A DNA stretch of 64,000 bases from Algoriphagus aestuarii (GCA_017051695.1 JAFIDK010000005.1:248001-312000), one strand, 5' to 3'; shown: positions 34,544 through 43,879, counted from the first letter of the stretch. Translations and numbers: made by a program. The notes: generated by a model not told the origin, from the letters alone.

Positions 34544-35368
34544 ATGAGCACTTTAAATATTGCCATTCAGGGCGTTCCTGGATCCTTTCACCATCAAGTT
34601 GCTCTTGCCAAGTTTGGCGAAAACTCTGAAATTCTTTCATTTAATACTTTTGAGCCAGTAGCCAAATCTGTGGCAACCGGAGAGGCGGATTTTGCCGTAA
34701 TGGCGATTGAAAATTCAATTGCCGGAGCAATCTTCCCCAATTACGAGCTGCTGGATCGCTATGAACTGACTGTCAGGGATGAGTTTTATTTACCAATCGC
34801 GCATCAATTGATGGCATTGCCGGGTCAGACATTGGAAGACATCAAAGAAGTGAGGTCCCATCCCATGGCTTTACTTCAGTGCAAGGCATTTTTTGCTGAG
34901 CACCCGTCTATCGAGCTCAAGGACGACATTGATACGGCTGCTGTTTCTAAGCAAATTGCCAATCACAAATGGAAAGGAATCGGAGCCATTGCCTCGACTA
35001 TTGCTGCCGACATTTATGGTTTGGAGATTTTGGCAAAAGATATTCAAACCATAAAAAACAATTTTACCAGATTTATCATTTTGCAAAAGCAAAAAGAGAA
35101 GTTGGATTTCATACCGAATAAGGCATCGATCAAAGTAACTTTGAATAATGAAAAGGGAATTTTGGCAAAGCTTCTCACTTTGATGAGTGACAATGGCCTG
35201 GATTTAAGTAAAATCCAGTCTGTGCCGGTCATTCAGAAGCCATGGGAATATTCCTTCTTTATGGACACTGTTTTTGAGGATCATCAGATTTTCAAGAAAA
35301 CCATGGATGAAATTCAAGAGCGATTTGGAGAGGTGAAAATTTTTGGAGAATACATAAGCAGAAAATAA
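34544..35368 (+). CDS. pheA: Prephenate dehydratase with ACT domain
   Basis: A 274-residue enzyme converting prephenate to phenylpyruvate. The catalytic domain (about 1-180) has IQGVPGSFHHQVA, IENSIAGAI and the NNFTRFIIL segment (the TRF motif). The C-terminal ACT domain (about 195-274) starts with NEKGILAKLLTLMSDNGLDL. The usual GALV and ESRP Phe-binding motifs are altered (KGIL, IQSVPVIQKP), so allosteric feedback may differ from classical P-proteins. Its stop shares a base with the next start (TAATG). Confidence 0.93.
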   Translation: MSTLNIAIQGVPGSFHHQVALAKFGENSEILSFNTFEPVAKSVATGEADFAVMAIENSIAGAIFPNYELLDRYELTVRDEFYLPIAHQLMALPGQTLEDIKEVRSHPMALLQCKAFFAEHPSIELKDDIDTAAVSKQIANHKWKGIGAIASTIAADIYGLEILAKDIQTIKNNFTRFIILQKQKEKLDFIPNKASIKVTLNNEKGILAKLLTLMSDNGLDLSKIQSVPVIQKPWEYSFFMDTVFEDHQIFKKTMDEIQERFGEVKIFGEYISRK

Positions 35369-36516
35369 TGAAAGGATTTTCAGAGAAAATCGAAACTGTA
35401 CAGGAATACTATTTTTCTGCCAAACTCAGAGAAGTCAATCAATTGATTGCCGAGGGAAAGCCAATCATTAATTTAGGGATCGGAAGCCCAGATCTCGCTC
35501 CTGATAATAAAGTTTTGGAAGCTTTAAAAAGCACTGCAGAAAATCCACGGGCACATGGATACCAAAGTTACCAAGGCATCCCCGAACTGAGAATTGCATT
35601 TGCGGAGTTCTATGCCAGAGAATATGGCGTCACTTTGCAGCCGGACAAAGAAATTTTGCCTTTGATGGGCTCCAAAGAAGGGATTATGCACATCAGCATG
35701 ACTTTTCTGAATCCGGGAGATGAAGTGTTATTACCTAACCCGGGATACCCTACCTATGCCTCTGTCACCAACCTCTTAGGAGCAAAAGCGGTTTATTATT
35801 CATTGGATTTGAATAAAAAAGGCCGTCCGGACTTGGAAGAACTGGAGCAAAAAGATCTCAGCAAAGTCAAATTGATGTGGATAAATTATCCGCATATGCC
35901 TACAGGCGCTCAGGGTTCAGATGAAATTTTAGAAGAGTTGATAGCATTTGCCAAAAAGCATGACCTCGTTTTGATTTCTGATAACCCATATAGCCATATT
36001 TTAACGGATAAACCTCGTAGCATTTTAAGCATCAAAGGAGCGAAAGAAGTGGCTATGGAGTTAAACTCGCTCAGCAAAACTTTTAATATGCCTGGCTGGA
36101 GGATCGGTATGCTGGCAGGGAGAGCTGATTGGTTACAAAAAGTCCTGAAAGTAAAAAGCAACATGGATTCAGGAATGTTTCTAGGCCTTCAAAAAGGCGC
36201 TATTGCTGCTCTTGGGTTGAACAAAACCTGGTTTGAAGATTTAGAGGATTTATATAAAAACAGAAGAAAACTTGTCTGGAAGCTAGCAGATAAACTAGGG
36301 CTCAAATATGCCCAGGATAGTGCTGGCCTGTTTGTTTGGTGCCAGGTACCAGAAGGAAAAACTGCTGAGGAAATCGTGGATTATCTTCTGTATGAAAAAA
36401 ACATTTTCATCACACCAGGAAAAATCTTTGGTTCGGAAGGGAACAACTATGTCAGGATTTCTCTCTGTATGCCAGAATTCAAAATTTTAGAAGCTATTAA
36501 CCGTATTAAACCATAA
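35368..36516 (+). CDS. PLP-dependent aminotransferase, class I/II (likely aromatic)
   Basis: A 382-residue fold-type I aminotransferase. The PLP Lys237 is in NSLSKTFNMPGWRIG, with Asp205 in ISDNPYSH and Arg245 completing the usual set. Its place between prephenate dehydratase and prephenate dehydrogenase suggests it transaminates phenylpyruvate and 4-hydroxyphenylpyruvate to Phe and Tyr. Sequence alone would also allow an aspartate- or alanine-type enzyme, so the specificity rests on context. It overlaps pheA by one base and is 2 bp from tyrA. Confidence 0.9.
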   Translation: MKGFSEKIETVQEYYFSAKLREVNQLIAEGKPIINLGIGSPDLAPDNKVLEALKSTAENPRAHGYQSYQGIPELRIAFAEFYAREYGVTLQPDKEILPLMGSKEGIMHISMTFLNPGDEVLLPNPGYPTYASVTNLLGAKAVYYSLDLNKKGRPDLEELEQKDLSKVKLMWINYPHMPTGAQGSDEILEELIAFAKKHDLVLISDNPYSHILTDKPRSILSIKGAKEVAMELNSLSKTFNMPGWRIGMLAGRADWLQKVLKVKSNMDSGMFLGLQKGAIAALGLNKTWFEDLEDLYKNRRKLVWKLADKLGLKYAQDSAGLFVWCQVPEGKTAEEIVDYLLYEKNIFITPGKIFGSEGNNYVRISLCMPEFKILEAINRIKP

Positions 36517-36518
36517 CC

Positions 36519-37367
36519 ATGAAAAAGATACATATCATCGGACTGGGTCTTCTTGGAGGCTCTTTCGCCTTAGGCGCTAAAAAGAAACTAGCCGATCTTC
36601 ATATCACAGGATTTGATATCGATGCCCAAAACCAAAAAGATGCGCTGACCCTAGGGATCGTTTCCGAAATCAAAGAACAAGCAGATGTGGATACAGATTT
36701 AGTCATTTTGGCTACTCCTGCGGATACACTGGGGGATTTGCTTATCCAGACTTTGGACCAAATCGGTAAAAATACTCTTGTTTTTGATGTAGGCTCTACC
36801 AAATCAAAGCTGACCACTTTAGTGGCTGGTCATCCTAAAAGAGCGCAATATTTAGCCGCTCACCCGATCGCAGGAACTGAATACTCCGGTCCAAAAGCAG
36901 CTTTAGAAGATCTTTTGGATAGAAAAGTCATGATCATCTGTGAACTCGAAAAAACAGATCTTCATCTCAAGGAAAAAGCCTATGAGCTGTTTGAGGCGTT
37001 GAATCTAAAACTTCGCTTTATGGATCCTGAGGAGCATGATAGACATTTGGCTTTTGTGTCCCACCTTTCCCATATTTCCTCATTTATGCTAGGGGAAACT
37101 GTCTTGCAAAAAATGGCTGATGAGAAAAATATCTTTGACATGGCAGGATCAGGTTTTGCCTCAACGGTACGATTGGCGAAATCCAGCCCAGCCATGTGGG
37201 CTCCGATTTTGACAGAAAACAAAGACAATATCTTACATGCTTTGGATGGATATATCGCAAACCTTTCCTCATTTCGTGAAAAAATCGCTCAAAGCGATAC
37301 GGAAGGGTTATTCAATGAAATGGCAGATATCAATAAAATCCGAGACATCCTGGATCTCGAAAAATAA
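36519..37367 (+). CDS. tyrA: Prephenate dehydrogenase
   Basis: A 282-residue enzyme that oxidatively decarboxylates prephenate to 4-hydroxyphenylpyruvate. The N-terminal Rossmann fold starts IHIIGLGLLGGSFALG and the specificity segment HITGFDID follows. The catalytic His region is YLAAHPIAGTEYSGPKAA, and the helical C-terminal domain has HLAFVSHLSHISSFML. There is no ACT domain, so no obvious Tyr feedback within the protein. It is the last gene of the operon; a terminator follows. Confidence 0.95.
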   Translation: MKKIHIIGLGLLGGSFALGAKKKLADLHITGFDIDAQNQKDALTLGIVSEIKEQADVDTDLVILATPADTLGDLLIQTLDQIGKNTLVFDVGSTKSKLTTLVAGHPKRAQYLAAHPIAGTEYSGPKAALEDLLDRKVMIICELEKTDLHLKEKAYELFEALNLKLRFMDPEEHDRHLAFVSHLSHISSFMLGETVLQKMADEKNIFDMAGSGFASTVRLAKSSPAMWAPILTENKDNILHALDGYIANLSSFREKIAQSDTEGLFNEMADINKIRDILDLEK

Positions 37368-37389
37368 ATTGAAAAAGCATCACAAATCA

Positions 37390-37416
37390 AACCACGAAAT
37401 TACCGTGGTTTTTTTT
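37390..37416 (+). terminator. Terminator of the Phe/Tyr operon
   Basis: AACCACG and CGTGGTT form a 7-bp stem with a 7-nt loop, followed by further T residues (an eight-T run counting the stem end). It lies 22 bp after the tyrA stop. Confidence 0.88.
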
Positions 37417-37524
37417 ATGCCTTTTGAATTTCAATTTAATGGGTAAATTCATAAACCCAAAAAATATAAACCTATGAAATCTAGCCTGATAAAAAATTCA
37501 TTCACTTGCCTAAACATCAATTTT

Positions 37525-37545
37525 GCAAGATTCCATGTGACCATT
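37525..37545 (+). repeat. 5' element shared by the kelch and SIMPL genes, copy 1
   Basis: A 21-nt stretch containing AGATTCCATGTGACCATT, 18 bp before the ATG at 37564. It recurs at 38696-38716 with 19 of 21 bases identical. Both copies are followed by AAAACACATGAAAAA at the start codon. Confidence 0.65.
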
Positions 37546-37563
37546 GAAAAGCAATTAAAACAC

Positions 37564-38532
37564 ATGAAAAACAACCTATTCCTGATTTTAGCATTTTTTG
37601 CTTTCGAAGCATTAGCACAAGAAAACACTTGGGAAGTTATGGAAACTACCAACGAGGCCTCTCCCAGACATGAAAATTCATTTGTAGAATGTGATGGAAA
37701 ATTCTATGCCCTTGGTGGAAGGACAGATCGGCCAGTAGAAGAGTTTGACCCAGAGACCAAAACCTGGAAAAAACTGGCAGATGTACCGATGAATTTTCAC
37801 CATTTTCAGGCAGTCTCCTATGACCATGAAATCTATGTAATTGGAGCATTTACCGGTGGCTATCCCCACGAGAAACCCATTCCGAATTTCCTGATTTTCA
37901 ACCCAAAGAAAAATGAATGGAGAGAAGGTCCAGAAATACCAAAAGAGCGATTGAGAGGATCTGTAGGTGTTTTTATCAGAAATGATAAATTCTATCTGGC
38001 CAGTGGTATCATCGACGGACATTGGGACGGGCATGTGACTTGGTTTGATGAATATGATCCGAAAACCGGAAAATGGACCGTTCTTCCTGATGCTCCGAGA
38101 GCAAGAGATCATTTCAGTGCTACTCTTGTGGAAGACAAAGCCTATCTTGTAGGAGGTCGTCGATCTTCAGCTGTTATCGGAAAAGTATTGGATCTTACAG
38201 TACCAGAAATAGACTATTTTGATTTTAACACAAAGACCTGGCATACCATAGATTCACAGATCCCCACTGAAAGAGCTGGCACCTCCAATGTTGCGAATGG
38301 CCCTTACCTTGTCGTCATGAATGGCGAAAGCGTAGCCCAAGAAGCTGCACATGCAGAAGTAGAAATGCTGGATACCCGAACTGGAGATTGGACAAGTTTA
38401 CCTAAGTTAAATCAGGGAAGACACGGAACTGGAGCTATTTATTATAATGGAAAAATCTATGTCGCAGCAGGATCGGCCAATAGAGGTGGCGGACCTGAAC
38501 TCAAAAACATAGAAGTCTTGGATTGGAAATAA
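37564..38532 (+). CDS. Exported kelch-repeat protein
   Basis: A 322-residue protein with a signal peptide (MKNNLFLILAFFAFEALAQ). The rest is a kelch beta-propeller with repeated units of the type GKFYALGGR...VEEFDPETKTWKKL, YVIGAFTGG...IFNPKKNEW, FYLASG...YDPKTGKWTVLPD and KIYVAAGS...IEVLDW. It is probably a periplasmic or surface propeller that binds carbohydrate or protein; no enzyme residues were identified. The in-frame ATG at 37474 would add 30 residues before the signal peptide and is unlikely. Its 5' region resembles that of the SIMPL gene. Confidence 0.88.
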   Translation: MKNNLFLILAFFAFEALAQENTWEVMETTNEASPRHENSFVECDGKFYALGGRTDRPVEEFDPETKTWKKLADVPMNFHHFQAVSYDHEIYVIGAFTGGYPHEKPIPNFLIFNPKKNEWREGPEIPKERLRGSVGVFIRNDKFYLASGIIDGHWDGHVTWFDEYDPKTGKWTVLPDAPRARDHFSATLVEDKAYLVGGRRSSAVIGKVLDLTVPEIDYFDFNTKTWHTIDSQIPTERAGTSNVANGPYLVVMNGESVAQEAAHAEVEMLDTRTGDWTSLPKLNQGRHGTGAIYYNGKIYVAAGSANRGGGPELKNIEVLDWK

Positions 38533-38695
38533 GCCTTATCCAGTTCTTAATATATCTAAAACCAAGCTTGGGAAAGGGTGATTTTAGATTATTTCCTATT
38601 TCTGGCCTTTCATTTGAATACCTAAACCAGATTAAAAAACTAAACCATAAAATCGAGTCTTGCCACTTCTCATTTAAAGAATAGTGAATGACAAA

Positions 38696-38716
38696 GCGAG
38701 ATTCCATGTGGCCATT
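38696..38716 (+). repeat. 5' element shared by the kelch and SIMPL genes, copy 2
   Basis: The second copy of the 21-nt element (with AGATTCCATGTGGCCATT) lies 20 bp before the SIMPL ATG at 38737. Conservation of both the element and its distance to the start points to a shared promoter or translation signal. Confidence 0.65.
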
Positions 38717-38736
38717 TAAAAATAAACTAAAAACAC

Positions 38737-39426
38737 ATGAAAAATTTATTCACCCTAGCATTCGGATTATTATTGGCAATACCTGTTTTGGCTCAAGATG
38801 ACATGACGATTCCGCTAATAGAAGTGGAAGGTTTTGCCGAAAGAAAAGTTGCTCCAGATGAAGCAGTTTTTTCCATTAATTTGGAAGAAAAGGCAATGAA
38901 AGTAACTGACGCCACTGATGTTTTAAATGCGAAAACCAAGAAACTGGCGCAGGCTCTGGAGAAAGCTAAAATCAAAGATTATAAATTGGTGGCAGATAAC
39001 TATTCTGTGAATCTCAATAGAATTTATAGAAGTGGGTATTCCAGAGATAGCGGCTACGTCGCTACACAAAATCTTCGAATCACGACCAATAGCAAAAATG
39101 TAGATATGCAAAAAATCGTGGAAGCAATCCAAAGTTCGGGAGACATGTCCTTCAACTTGAATTTTCAGGTTTCTGAGGCAACTCAAAAATCCTTGGAGAA
39201 TGAATTATTGACTGAAGCATTAAAAAACGCGGAAAGCCGTGCAGAATTAATTGCAGAAACTCTAAACATTAAATCCATCAGAGTTCATAGAGTCTCTTTA
39301 TCAGCTTCTCAACCTGTTTACAAAATGGAAATGATGAGTGCCCGCGCCGATGCATCAGCACCACCGTTGATTTCACCAGATGATCAATCATTGCAAAAGA
39401 GAGTGATCGTCAAATTCACTTATTAA
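38737..39426 (+). CDS. Exported SIMPL (DUF541) domain protein
   Basis: A 229-residue protein with a signal peptide (MKNLFTLAFGLLLAIPVLAQ). The mature part begins IEVEGFAERKVAPDEAVFSINLE, the hallmark start of SIMPL/DUF541 proteins, and includes TQNLRITTNSKNVDMQKIV and a helix ENELLTEALKNAESRAELIA. These proteins form ring-like oligomers in the periplasm; the physiological role is unclear. A strong terminator follows. Confidence 0.92.
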   Translation: MKNLFTLAFGLLLAIPVLAQDDMTIPLIEVEGFAERKVAPDEAVFSINLEEKAMKVTDATDVLNAKTKKLAQALEKAKIKDYKLVADNYSVNLNRIYRSGYSRDSGYVATQNLRITTNSKNVDMQKIVEAIQSSGDMSFNLNFQVSEATQKSLENELLTEALKNAESRAELIAETLNIKSIRVHRVSLSASQPVYKMEMMSARADASAPPLISPDDQSLQKRVIVKFTY

Positions 39427-39441
39427 TAAGATTTACCATTG

Positions 39442-39470
39442 AAAAGAGAGCTGAAATCAGCTCTCTTTTT
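39442..39470 (+). terminator. Terminator after the SIMPL gene
   Basis: AAAAGAGAGCTG and CAGCTCTCTTTT make a 12-bp stem with an AAAT loop, ending in T residues. It lies 15 bp after the stop at 39426. Confidence 0.88.
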
Positions 39471-39496
39471 CATTTATATGGTTTATATTTCTTGTT

Positions 39497-40078
39497 ATGA
39501 ATGATAAGGATATTCAAAACAAGCCATCAATCCACTCTCAGATAGAATCCAAATCTGCAGAAATTGGATTTACCATGCCATCTGACCTTTATATTGGTAG
39601 TCTTTTAAAAACTTTGGTAGCCAGTAAACCAAATGGGCATTTTCTAGAACTGGGAACCGGCATCGGACTTTCCCTCTCCTGGATGATTGATGGAATGGAT
39701 CAGGAATCTAATTTGATTTCAGTGGACAATGATCCAAAATTAGTTTCCATTGCGAGAGAATTTTTCGGAGAAGACGGAAGAGTTGAACTTATTTTATCCG
39801 ATGGGGAAAAATGGATTGAGTCTTACGAAGGCCCCCAATTTGATCTGATTTTCGCGGATGCCTGGCCTGGAAAATACAGCCATTTAGACGAAGTATTTTC
39901 TTTTCTGAAAGTGGGTGGCTTCTATGTTATAGACGACATGTCCAAACAACCCAATTGGCCTGAAGGACATGCAGAAAAGGCCGCCACATTAATCGAAATT
40001 TTGGAAAGTAGAAGAGACTTTCATTTAACTAAACTGAATTGGTCCACTGGAATTATCTTGATGACCAAAATTTCCTAA
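39497..40078 (+). CDS. Class I SAM-dependent methyltransferase, O-methyltransferase-like
   Basis: A 193-residue cytoplasmic methyltransferase. The SAM site is FLELGTGIGLSLSWM, followed by the acidic loop LISVDNDPKL, and a later FDLIFADAWPGKYSHLDEV resembles the Asp motif of catechol-type O-methyltransferases. The acceptor is unknown. It stands alone between two terminated or independent units. Confidence 0.82.
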   Translation: MNDKDIQNKPSIHSQIESKSAEIGFTMPSDLYIGSLLKTLVASKPNGHFLELGTGIGLSLSWMIDGMDQESNLISVDNDPKLVSIAREFFGEDGRVELILSDGEKWIESYEGPQFDLIFADAWPGKYSHLDEVFSFLKVGGFYVIDDMSKQPNWPEGHAEKAATLIEILESRRDFHLTKLNWSTGIILMTKIS

Positions 40079-40158
40079 TCCATAGATTTTGGGATTGGCG
40101 GTATCAATAATTAGGACCCAAATTATGATATTGGTCATTAACCACTACCCTTCCCAAA

Positions 40159-41478
40159 ATGAGACCTAGATTATATCTACTTCCTTTTTTATGTTTAGTC
40201 CTTTGCTTTTCCTGTACTGAACCCAACCCAATTATAGGTACCTCAGAAATCACCAAATGGCCAAATGATAAAACTGGAGCCATTTCTGTCACTTATGATG
40301 ATGGAATTATCAATCAGTTTACGATTGCCAAACCTATCATGGATAGCCTTGGTCTTCCTGCCACTTTTTACATAATCACCGGCAAAGTAGAAGGGGCTGG
40401 TAAAGGAAAGTTCATCGGAAGAGACCCCAAAGTCATCCTTCAGGAAACAGCCACGAATCCTACAGATTCAAATAATTTTTTCGAACGAGCTTCTTTGATT
40501 GCATTTACGGGAACGACAGAGGCTGAAGATTATCATGCCCGTGTAGGCTCATTATTTGAATCGGGCAAGGTGAAAGAAGCCTATAAATTGCTCGATGAAG
40601 GCTATGAAAAAATCCGAGAAGGTAAAATTAAAAATACCGGGGAAATCGTGTTTCATAATAATGTAGAAGATACCACGACCTGGGCACAATACAGGGAATA
40701 TTCAGCACAAGGCCATGAAATAGCATCCCATACTGTCACCCACCCGAGACTTGCTGTTTTAGATGAGATAAATATGCTCTACGAATTAGAGCAGAGCAAA
40801 GCTGATTTGCTAAAGAACATCGGTGAGGAATCAATTTTCTCTGCAGAAGGGCCTTATGGGACCGAAAATGAGAGAGTCATGGAATATGCCCACAAAATAT
40901 ATCCTGCTTTGAGAAACCGGATGCCAGAGCCTTGGCTGGAAGAAATCAACCGAGGGAATACTAAACAACCAGGTCAATCCAAAAAGGAATATGTGCAATG
41001 GCAAAGAGGTCCTCAGACTAGAAATACGTTGGAAGAAATGAAAAGCTGGGTTGACACTGTCATGAACCATCAAAATATATGGTTGGTACTGGTGATACAC
41101 GGCGTAGAAAACCTAGGCTGGGAGCCAAAGACAAAGGAGGAATTAACAGGATATTTTTCCTATATGAAAGCAAATGAGGATAAGCTTTGGGTAGAAACTT
41201 TTAGGGATGTCACCAAGTATATCCGTGCCAGGCAAAACAGTCAAATTTACAGCAAAATGGAAAATGGTTTTATTTCCATCTCCCTGCAATCAGAGCTGGA
41301 TCCAACAGTCTACTCAGTCCCGCTTACTATTAAAACTTATATTCCTGAGGATTGGAAATCTGCTGCAAAGAGCGGGAAAGAGCCTCTTGAGATCCTTCAT
41401 GACGAAAAGGGAAATTATGTTTTATTTTCTTTAAGTCTTGCGGAACCCAAAACTGAAATTACCAATGAAACCATGTAA
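40159..41478 (+). CDS. Polysaccharide deacetylase-family lipoprotein
   Basis: A 439-residue protein with lipobox CFSC (Cys19). It has the NodB-homology motifs: motif 1 SVTYDDG (catalytic and metal Asp pair) and motif 2 EIASHTVTHPRL (two metal His). A long insert of about 100 residues separates them, and a C-terminal beta-rich tail from about residue 370 may bind carbohydrate. It is probably anchored in the outer or inner membrane facing the periplasm and removes acetyl groups from a glycan. It overlaps the following interrupted gene by 14 bp. Confidence 0.85.
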   Translation: MRPRLYLLPFLCLVLCFSCTEPNPIIGTSEITKWPNDKTGAISVTYDDGIINQFTIAKPIMDSLGLPATFYIITGKVEGAGKGKFIGRDPKVILQETATNPTDSNNFFERASLIAFTGTTEAEDYHARVGSLFESGKVKEAYKLLDEGYEKIREGKIKNTGEIVFHNNVEDTTTWAQYREYSAQGHEIASHTVTHPRLAVLDEINMLYELEQSKADLLKNIGEESIFSAEGPYGTENERVMEYAHKIYPALRNRMPEPWLEEINRGNTKQPGQSKKEYVQWQRGPQTRNTLEEMKSWVDTVMNHQNIWLVLVIHGVENLGWEPKTKEELTGYFSYMKANEDKLWVETFRDVTKYIRARQNSQIYSKMENGFISISLQSELDPTVYSVPLTIKTYIPEDWKSAAKSGKEPLEILHDEKGNYVLFSLSLAEPKTEITNETM

Positions 41479-42317
41479 AACATTCCTAGCTATATTATCA
41501 GTCATTTTTTTATCGGGCCTTTCACTGAAAGCCCAAAATCCTTCCCGCCAAGCTCTGCTAGAAGGAAAATACTACTTTGACGATCATAGGGATGTACTTA
41601 ATGATTTTTCTACTTTTTATCACTTTAATAGTGATGGTACTTTTACCTCTCAAAGCTATGGTCATGTTAGTCCTGGGGGTTATGGAAAAGGAACATACAG
41701 ACTTCAAAAAAAGAAATTAACCTTAGTCTACTCTGATGAAAAAGACCCCATCCGAAGTAAAATTTCTATAGTAGAAGATTCAAATTCCAACTCCTCGGAT
41801 TCTGTACGTTTATCTTTTGAAATCTATGATTTAAGTGATGGAAGACCCCTACCAGCTATTATCAGTTTAAGAAGTAAAGTGAATCAGAATTTCCAAACAG
41901 AAATAGATGGAACCTACAATCTGTGGCTAAAAAGAGGAAATAAATCACAGGAATATGTAATTATTTTTTATGTATATCCGCTATTTTACCAGTTAATAGA
42001 TTAAAGCGGCTTAATAAATGGTAAACTCTAGTTGTGAGGCTGCTTCGGTCATCCGTCATCGGTCTTCCTGCCAATCAAGCAAAGAAAATAAGGTAACTGG
42101 CATCATTGCGGACAATCATATTATTTTTATTGGATATGAGATAGTACATATTGATCTTGAAAATAACACTTCCAAATCCGTTAAAGTTGGATTGGCTGAA
42201 TCCAATGGAATACAAATAATTGACAAAAAAATAAAGTATGAAATTGAAAAAATAACCAGTGACACTTTACATTTAAATGAGGGAGATTTTTTAATAAAAG
42301 TAAAGTCCTCTGAATAG
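41465..42317 (+). pseudogene. Exported protein gene interrupted by a MITE-like insertion
   Basis: The frame from 41465 has a signal peptide (MKPCKTFLAILSVIFLSGLSLKAQ) and runs to YVIIF before a foreign tail and a stop at 42004. A second frame resumes the same protein at IIFIGYEIVHIDLENN and ends at 42317. Both frames have codon boundaries exactly at the repeated ATTATTTTT (41960-41968 and 42120-42128). Removing one repeat plus the 151 bp between them restores a single 230-residue protein reading YVIIFIGYEIVHIDL. The region IYDLSDGRPLPAIISLRS to FIGYE resembles carboxypeptidase-regulatory-like beta domains. The function is unknown and the gene is broken in this strain. Confidence 0.85.
41969..42119. 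mobile_element. MITE-like element, about 151 bp, with terminal inverted repeats and a 9-bp target duplication
   Basis: The insert has imperfect terminal inverted repeats of 26 nt: 41970-41995 against 42094-42119, 19 of 26 identical, sharing ATG, TCCGC and CCAGTTA blocks at the same spacing. Direct repeats ATTATTTTT flank it (41960-41968 and 42120-42128). It has no transposase frame. The size, inverted ends and target duplication define a non-autonomous element. The IS family could not be named. Confidence 0.82.
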
Positions 42318-42349
42318 TCGTTTTAGATAGAATATGAATTAAAAATCCT

Positions 42350-42829
42350 ATGAAAAACATCCTTCTTATAGCCTTTGGTTTCTGTCTGGCCTTGATATTA
42401 GGCTTTGCTTTTAAAGTAAATTCTCCAATTGTACATACTGATACCATAAAAGAAAATCCTAAACTTGGCGCGTTCTCTATTAGCCTAAGTGTCAAAGACC
42501 TTCAGGTATCCAGACAGTTTTATGAAAATCTTGGATTTACCCAACTCGGGGGCAGCATGGATCAGAATTACCTCATTATGAAAAATGAGAATTCTCTGAT
42601 CGGTCTATTTCAAGGGATGTTTGAGGGAAATATTCTCACTTTTAATCCAGGTTGGGATGAAAATGGGAAAAATATAGCATCCTTTGATGATATCCGTGAC
42701 ATTCAAAAACTGCTAAAAAACAAAGGGATGATAATTGATCAGGAACTGGATGAAAATAGTACTGGTCCGGCAAGTATGATTCTTACTGATCCAGATGGAA
42801 ATTTGATCTTAATAGACCAGCATCGCTGA
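42350..42829 (+). CDS. VOC-family (glyoxalase-fold) protein with N-terminal membrane anchor
   Basis: A 159-residue protein. Residues 1-22 (NILLIAFGFCLALILGFAF) form an anchor or signal. From about residue 43 a single VOC domain follows, with ISLSVKDLQVSRQFYENLGF and the closing ILTDPDGNLILIDQH. VOC proteins act as isomerases, dioxygenases or antibiotic-binding proteins, usually as dimers; metal ligands cannot be assigned with confidence. Export of a VOC domain is less common. It follows the interrupted gene. Confidence 0.8.
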   Translation: MKNILLIAFGFCLALILGFAFKVNSPIVHTDTIKENPKLGAFSISLSVKDLQVSRQFYENLGFTQLGGSMDQNYLIMKNENSLIGLFQGMFEGNILTFNPGWDENGKNIASFDDIRDIQKLLKNKGMIIDQELDENSTGPASMILTDPDGNLILIDQHR

Positions 42830-42941
42830 TCCCGCCTTAAAAGAATTGATAGCAAGGGATTATTTCCTCCTACAGAAAAGCATTATCAGATACTAATTTT
42901 TTTTAATAAATTATAAATCAGAAACTTGAACAAACAACACC

Positions 42942-43832
42942 ATGAAAGAGCTCAAAAAGGAAGACATTAAACAGGAGGTTTTTGATTTATACGATGCCTA
43001 TGCTCACAATAAATTAGATCGGAGATCCTTTGTAGAAAAATTATCTGCCTATGCCGTAGGTGGAATTACAGTAGCATCTCTGATGAGTGCCATGATGCCT
43101 AATTATGTGGATACGATTACCGTTCAGCCAGATGATGCGCGTATCGATTCGGATTACATCATGTATGACTCTCCCAAAGGCGGTGGAAAAATCAAGGGTC
43201 TGCTTTCCAAACCTTCAGGAATGAGCGGAAAAGTCCCTGGAATTGTCGTTGTCCATGAAAACAGAGGCTTGAACCCATATATTGAGGATGTGGGAAGAAG
43301 GTGTGCTGTTGCAGGATTTATTTCATTGGCACCAGATGCATTAACTCCATTTGGTGGCTACCCCGGCAATGATGATGAAGGTAGAACCATGCAGTCAAAA
43401 AGAGACAGAAATGAAATGTTGGAAGACTTTATTGCTGCTTATGAAACCTTAAAAAAACATCCTGACTGTACCGGTGAAGTAGGTGTGGTCGGATTCTGTT
43501 TTGGCGGCTGGATATCGAATATGATGGCCGTGAGGCTTCCTGAATTAGGTGCTTCAGTCCCTTTTTATGGAGGACAGCCATCGGCAGAGGAAGCTGCTCA
43601 AATCAAAGCTCCACTGATGCTTCAGTATGCAGGTTTGGATGAGCGTGTCAATGCAGGATGGCCAGCTTACGAGGAAGTATTGAAAGCAAACAATGTGGAC
43701 TACCAGGCTTTTGTCTATCCCGATGTCAACCATGGTTTTCATAATAATACCACGCCAAGATACGATGAGGCGGCCGCAACCTTGGCTTGGGAGCGTACTA
43801 TTGACTTTTTTAACAAACATCTCAAAAGCTAA
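42942..43832 (+). CDS. Dienelactone hydrolase family protein with Tat-like signal
   Basis: A 296-residue alpha/beta hydrolase. The catalytic Cys186 is in [10 protein letters not shown], followed by an Asp in YAGLDERVN and a His in [14 protein letters not shown] upstream is the usual family Glu segment. Residues 24-50 contain [17 protein letters not shown], a twin-Arg type signal starting unusually deep in the chain. It would hydrolyse lactones or esters in the periplasm. A bidirectional terminator follows. Confidence 0.88.
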   Translation: MKELKKEDIKQEVFDLYDAYAHNKLDRRSFVEKLSAYAVGGITVASLMSAMMPNYVDTITVQPDDARIDSDYIMYDSPKGGGKIKGLLSKPSGMSGKVPGIVVVHENRGLNPYIEDVGRRCAVAGFISLAPDALTPFGGYPGNDDEGRTMQSKRDRNEMLEDFIAAYETLKKHPDCTGEVGVVGFCFGGWISNMMAVRLPELGASVPFYGGQPSAEEAAQIKAPLMLQYAGLDERVNAGWPAYEEVLKANNVDYQAFVYPDVNHGFHNNTTPRYDEAAATLAWERTIDFFNKHLKS

Positions 43833-43839
43833 AATTCCA

Positions 43840-43876
43840 CCTAAAAAAAGGAGGCTTTAGGCCTCCCTTTTTTAGG
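43840..43876. terminator. Bidirectional terminator between convergent genes
   Basis: CCTAAAAAA, then AGGAGGC, TTTAG, GCCTCCC and TTTTTTAGG form a long near-perfect hairpin with A-rich and T-rich flanks on both sides. It lies between the hydrolase gene and the convergent PycTM-family gene. Confidence 0.88.
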
Positions 43877-43879
43877 TCA

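Noticed and set aside
42018-42317. A separate 99-residue protein gene
   Set aside because: Its first 34 codons lie in the MITE-like insert and the rest continues the interrupted gene in the same phase, so it is the 3' part of a pseudogene.
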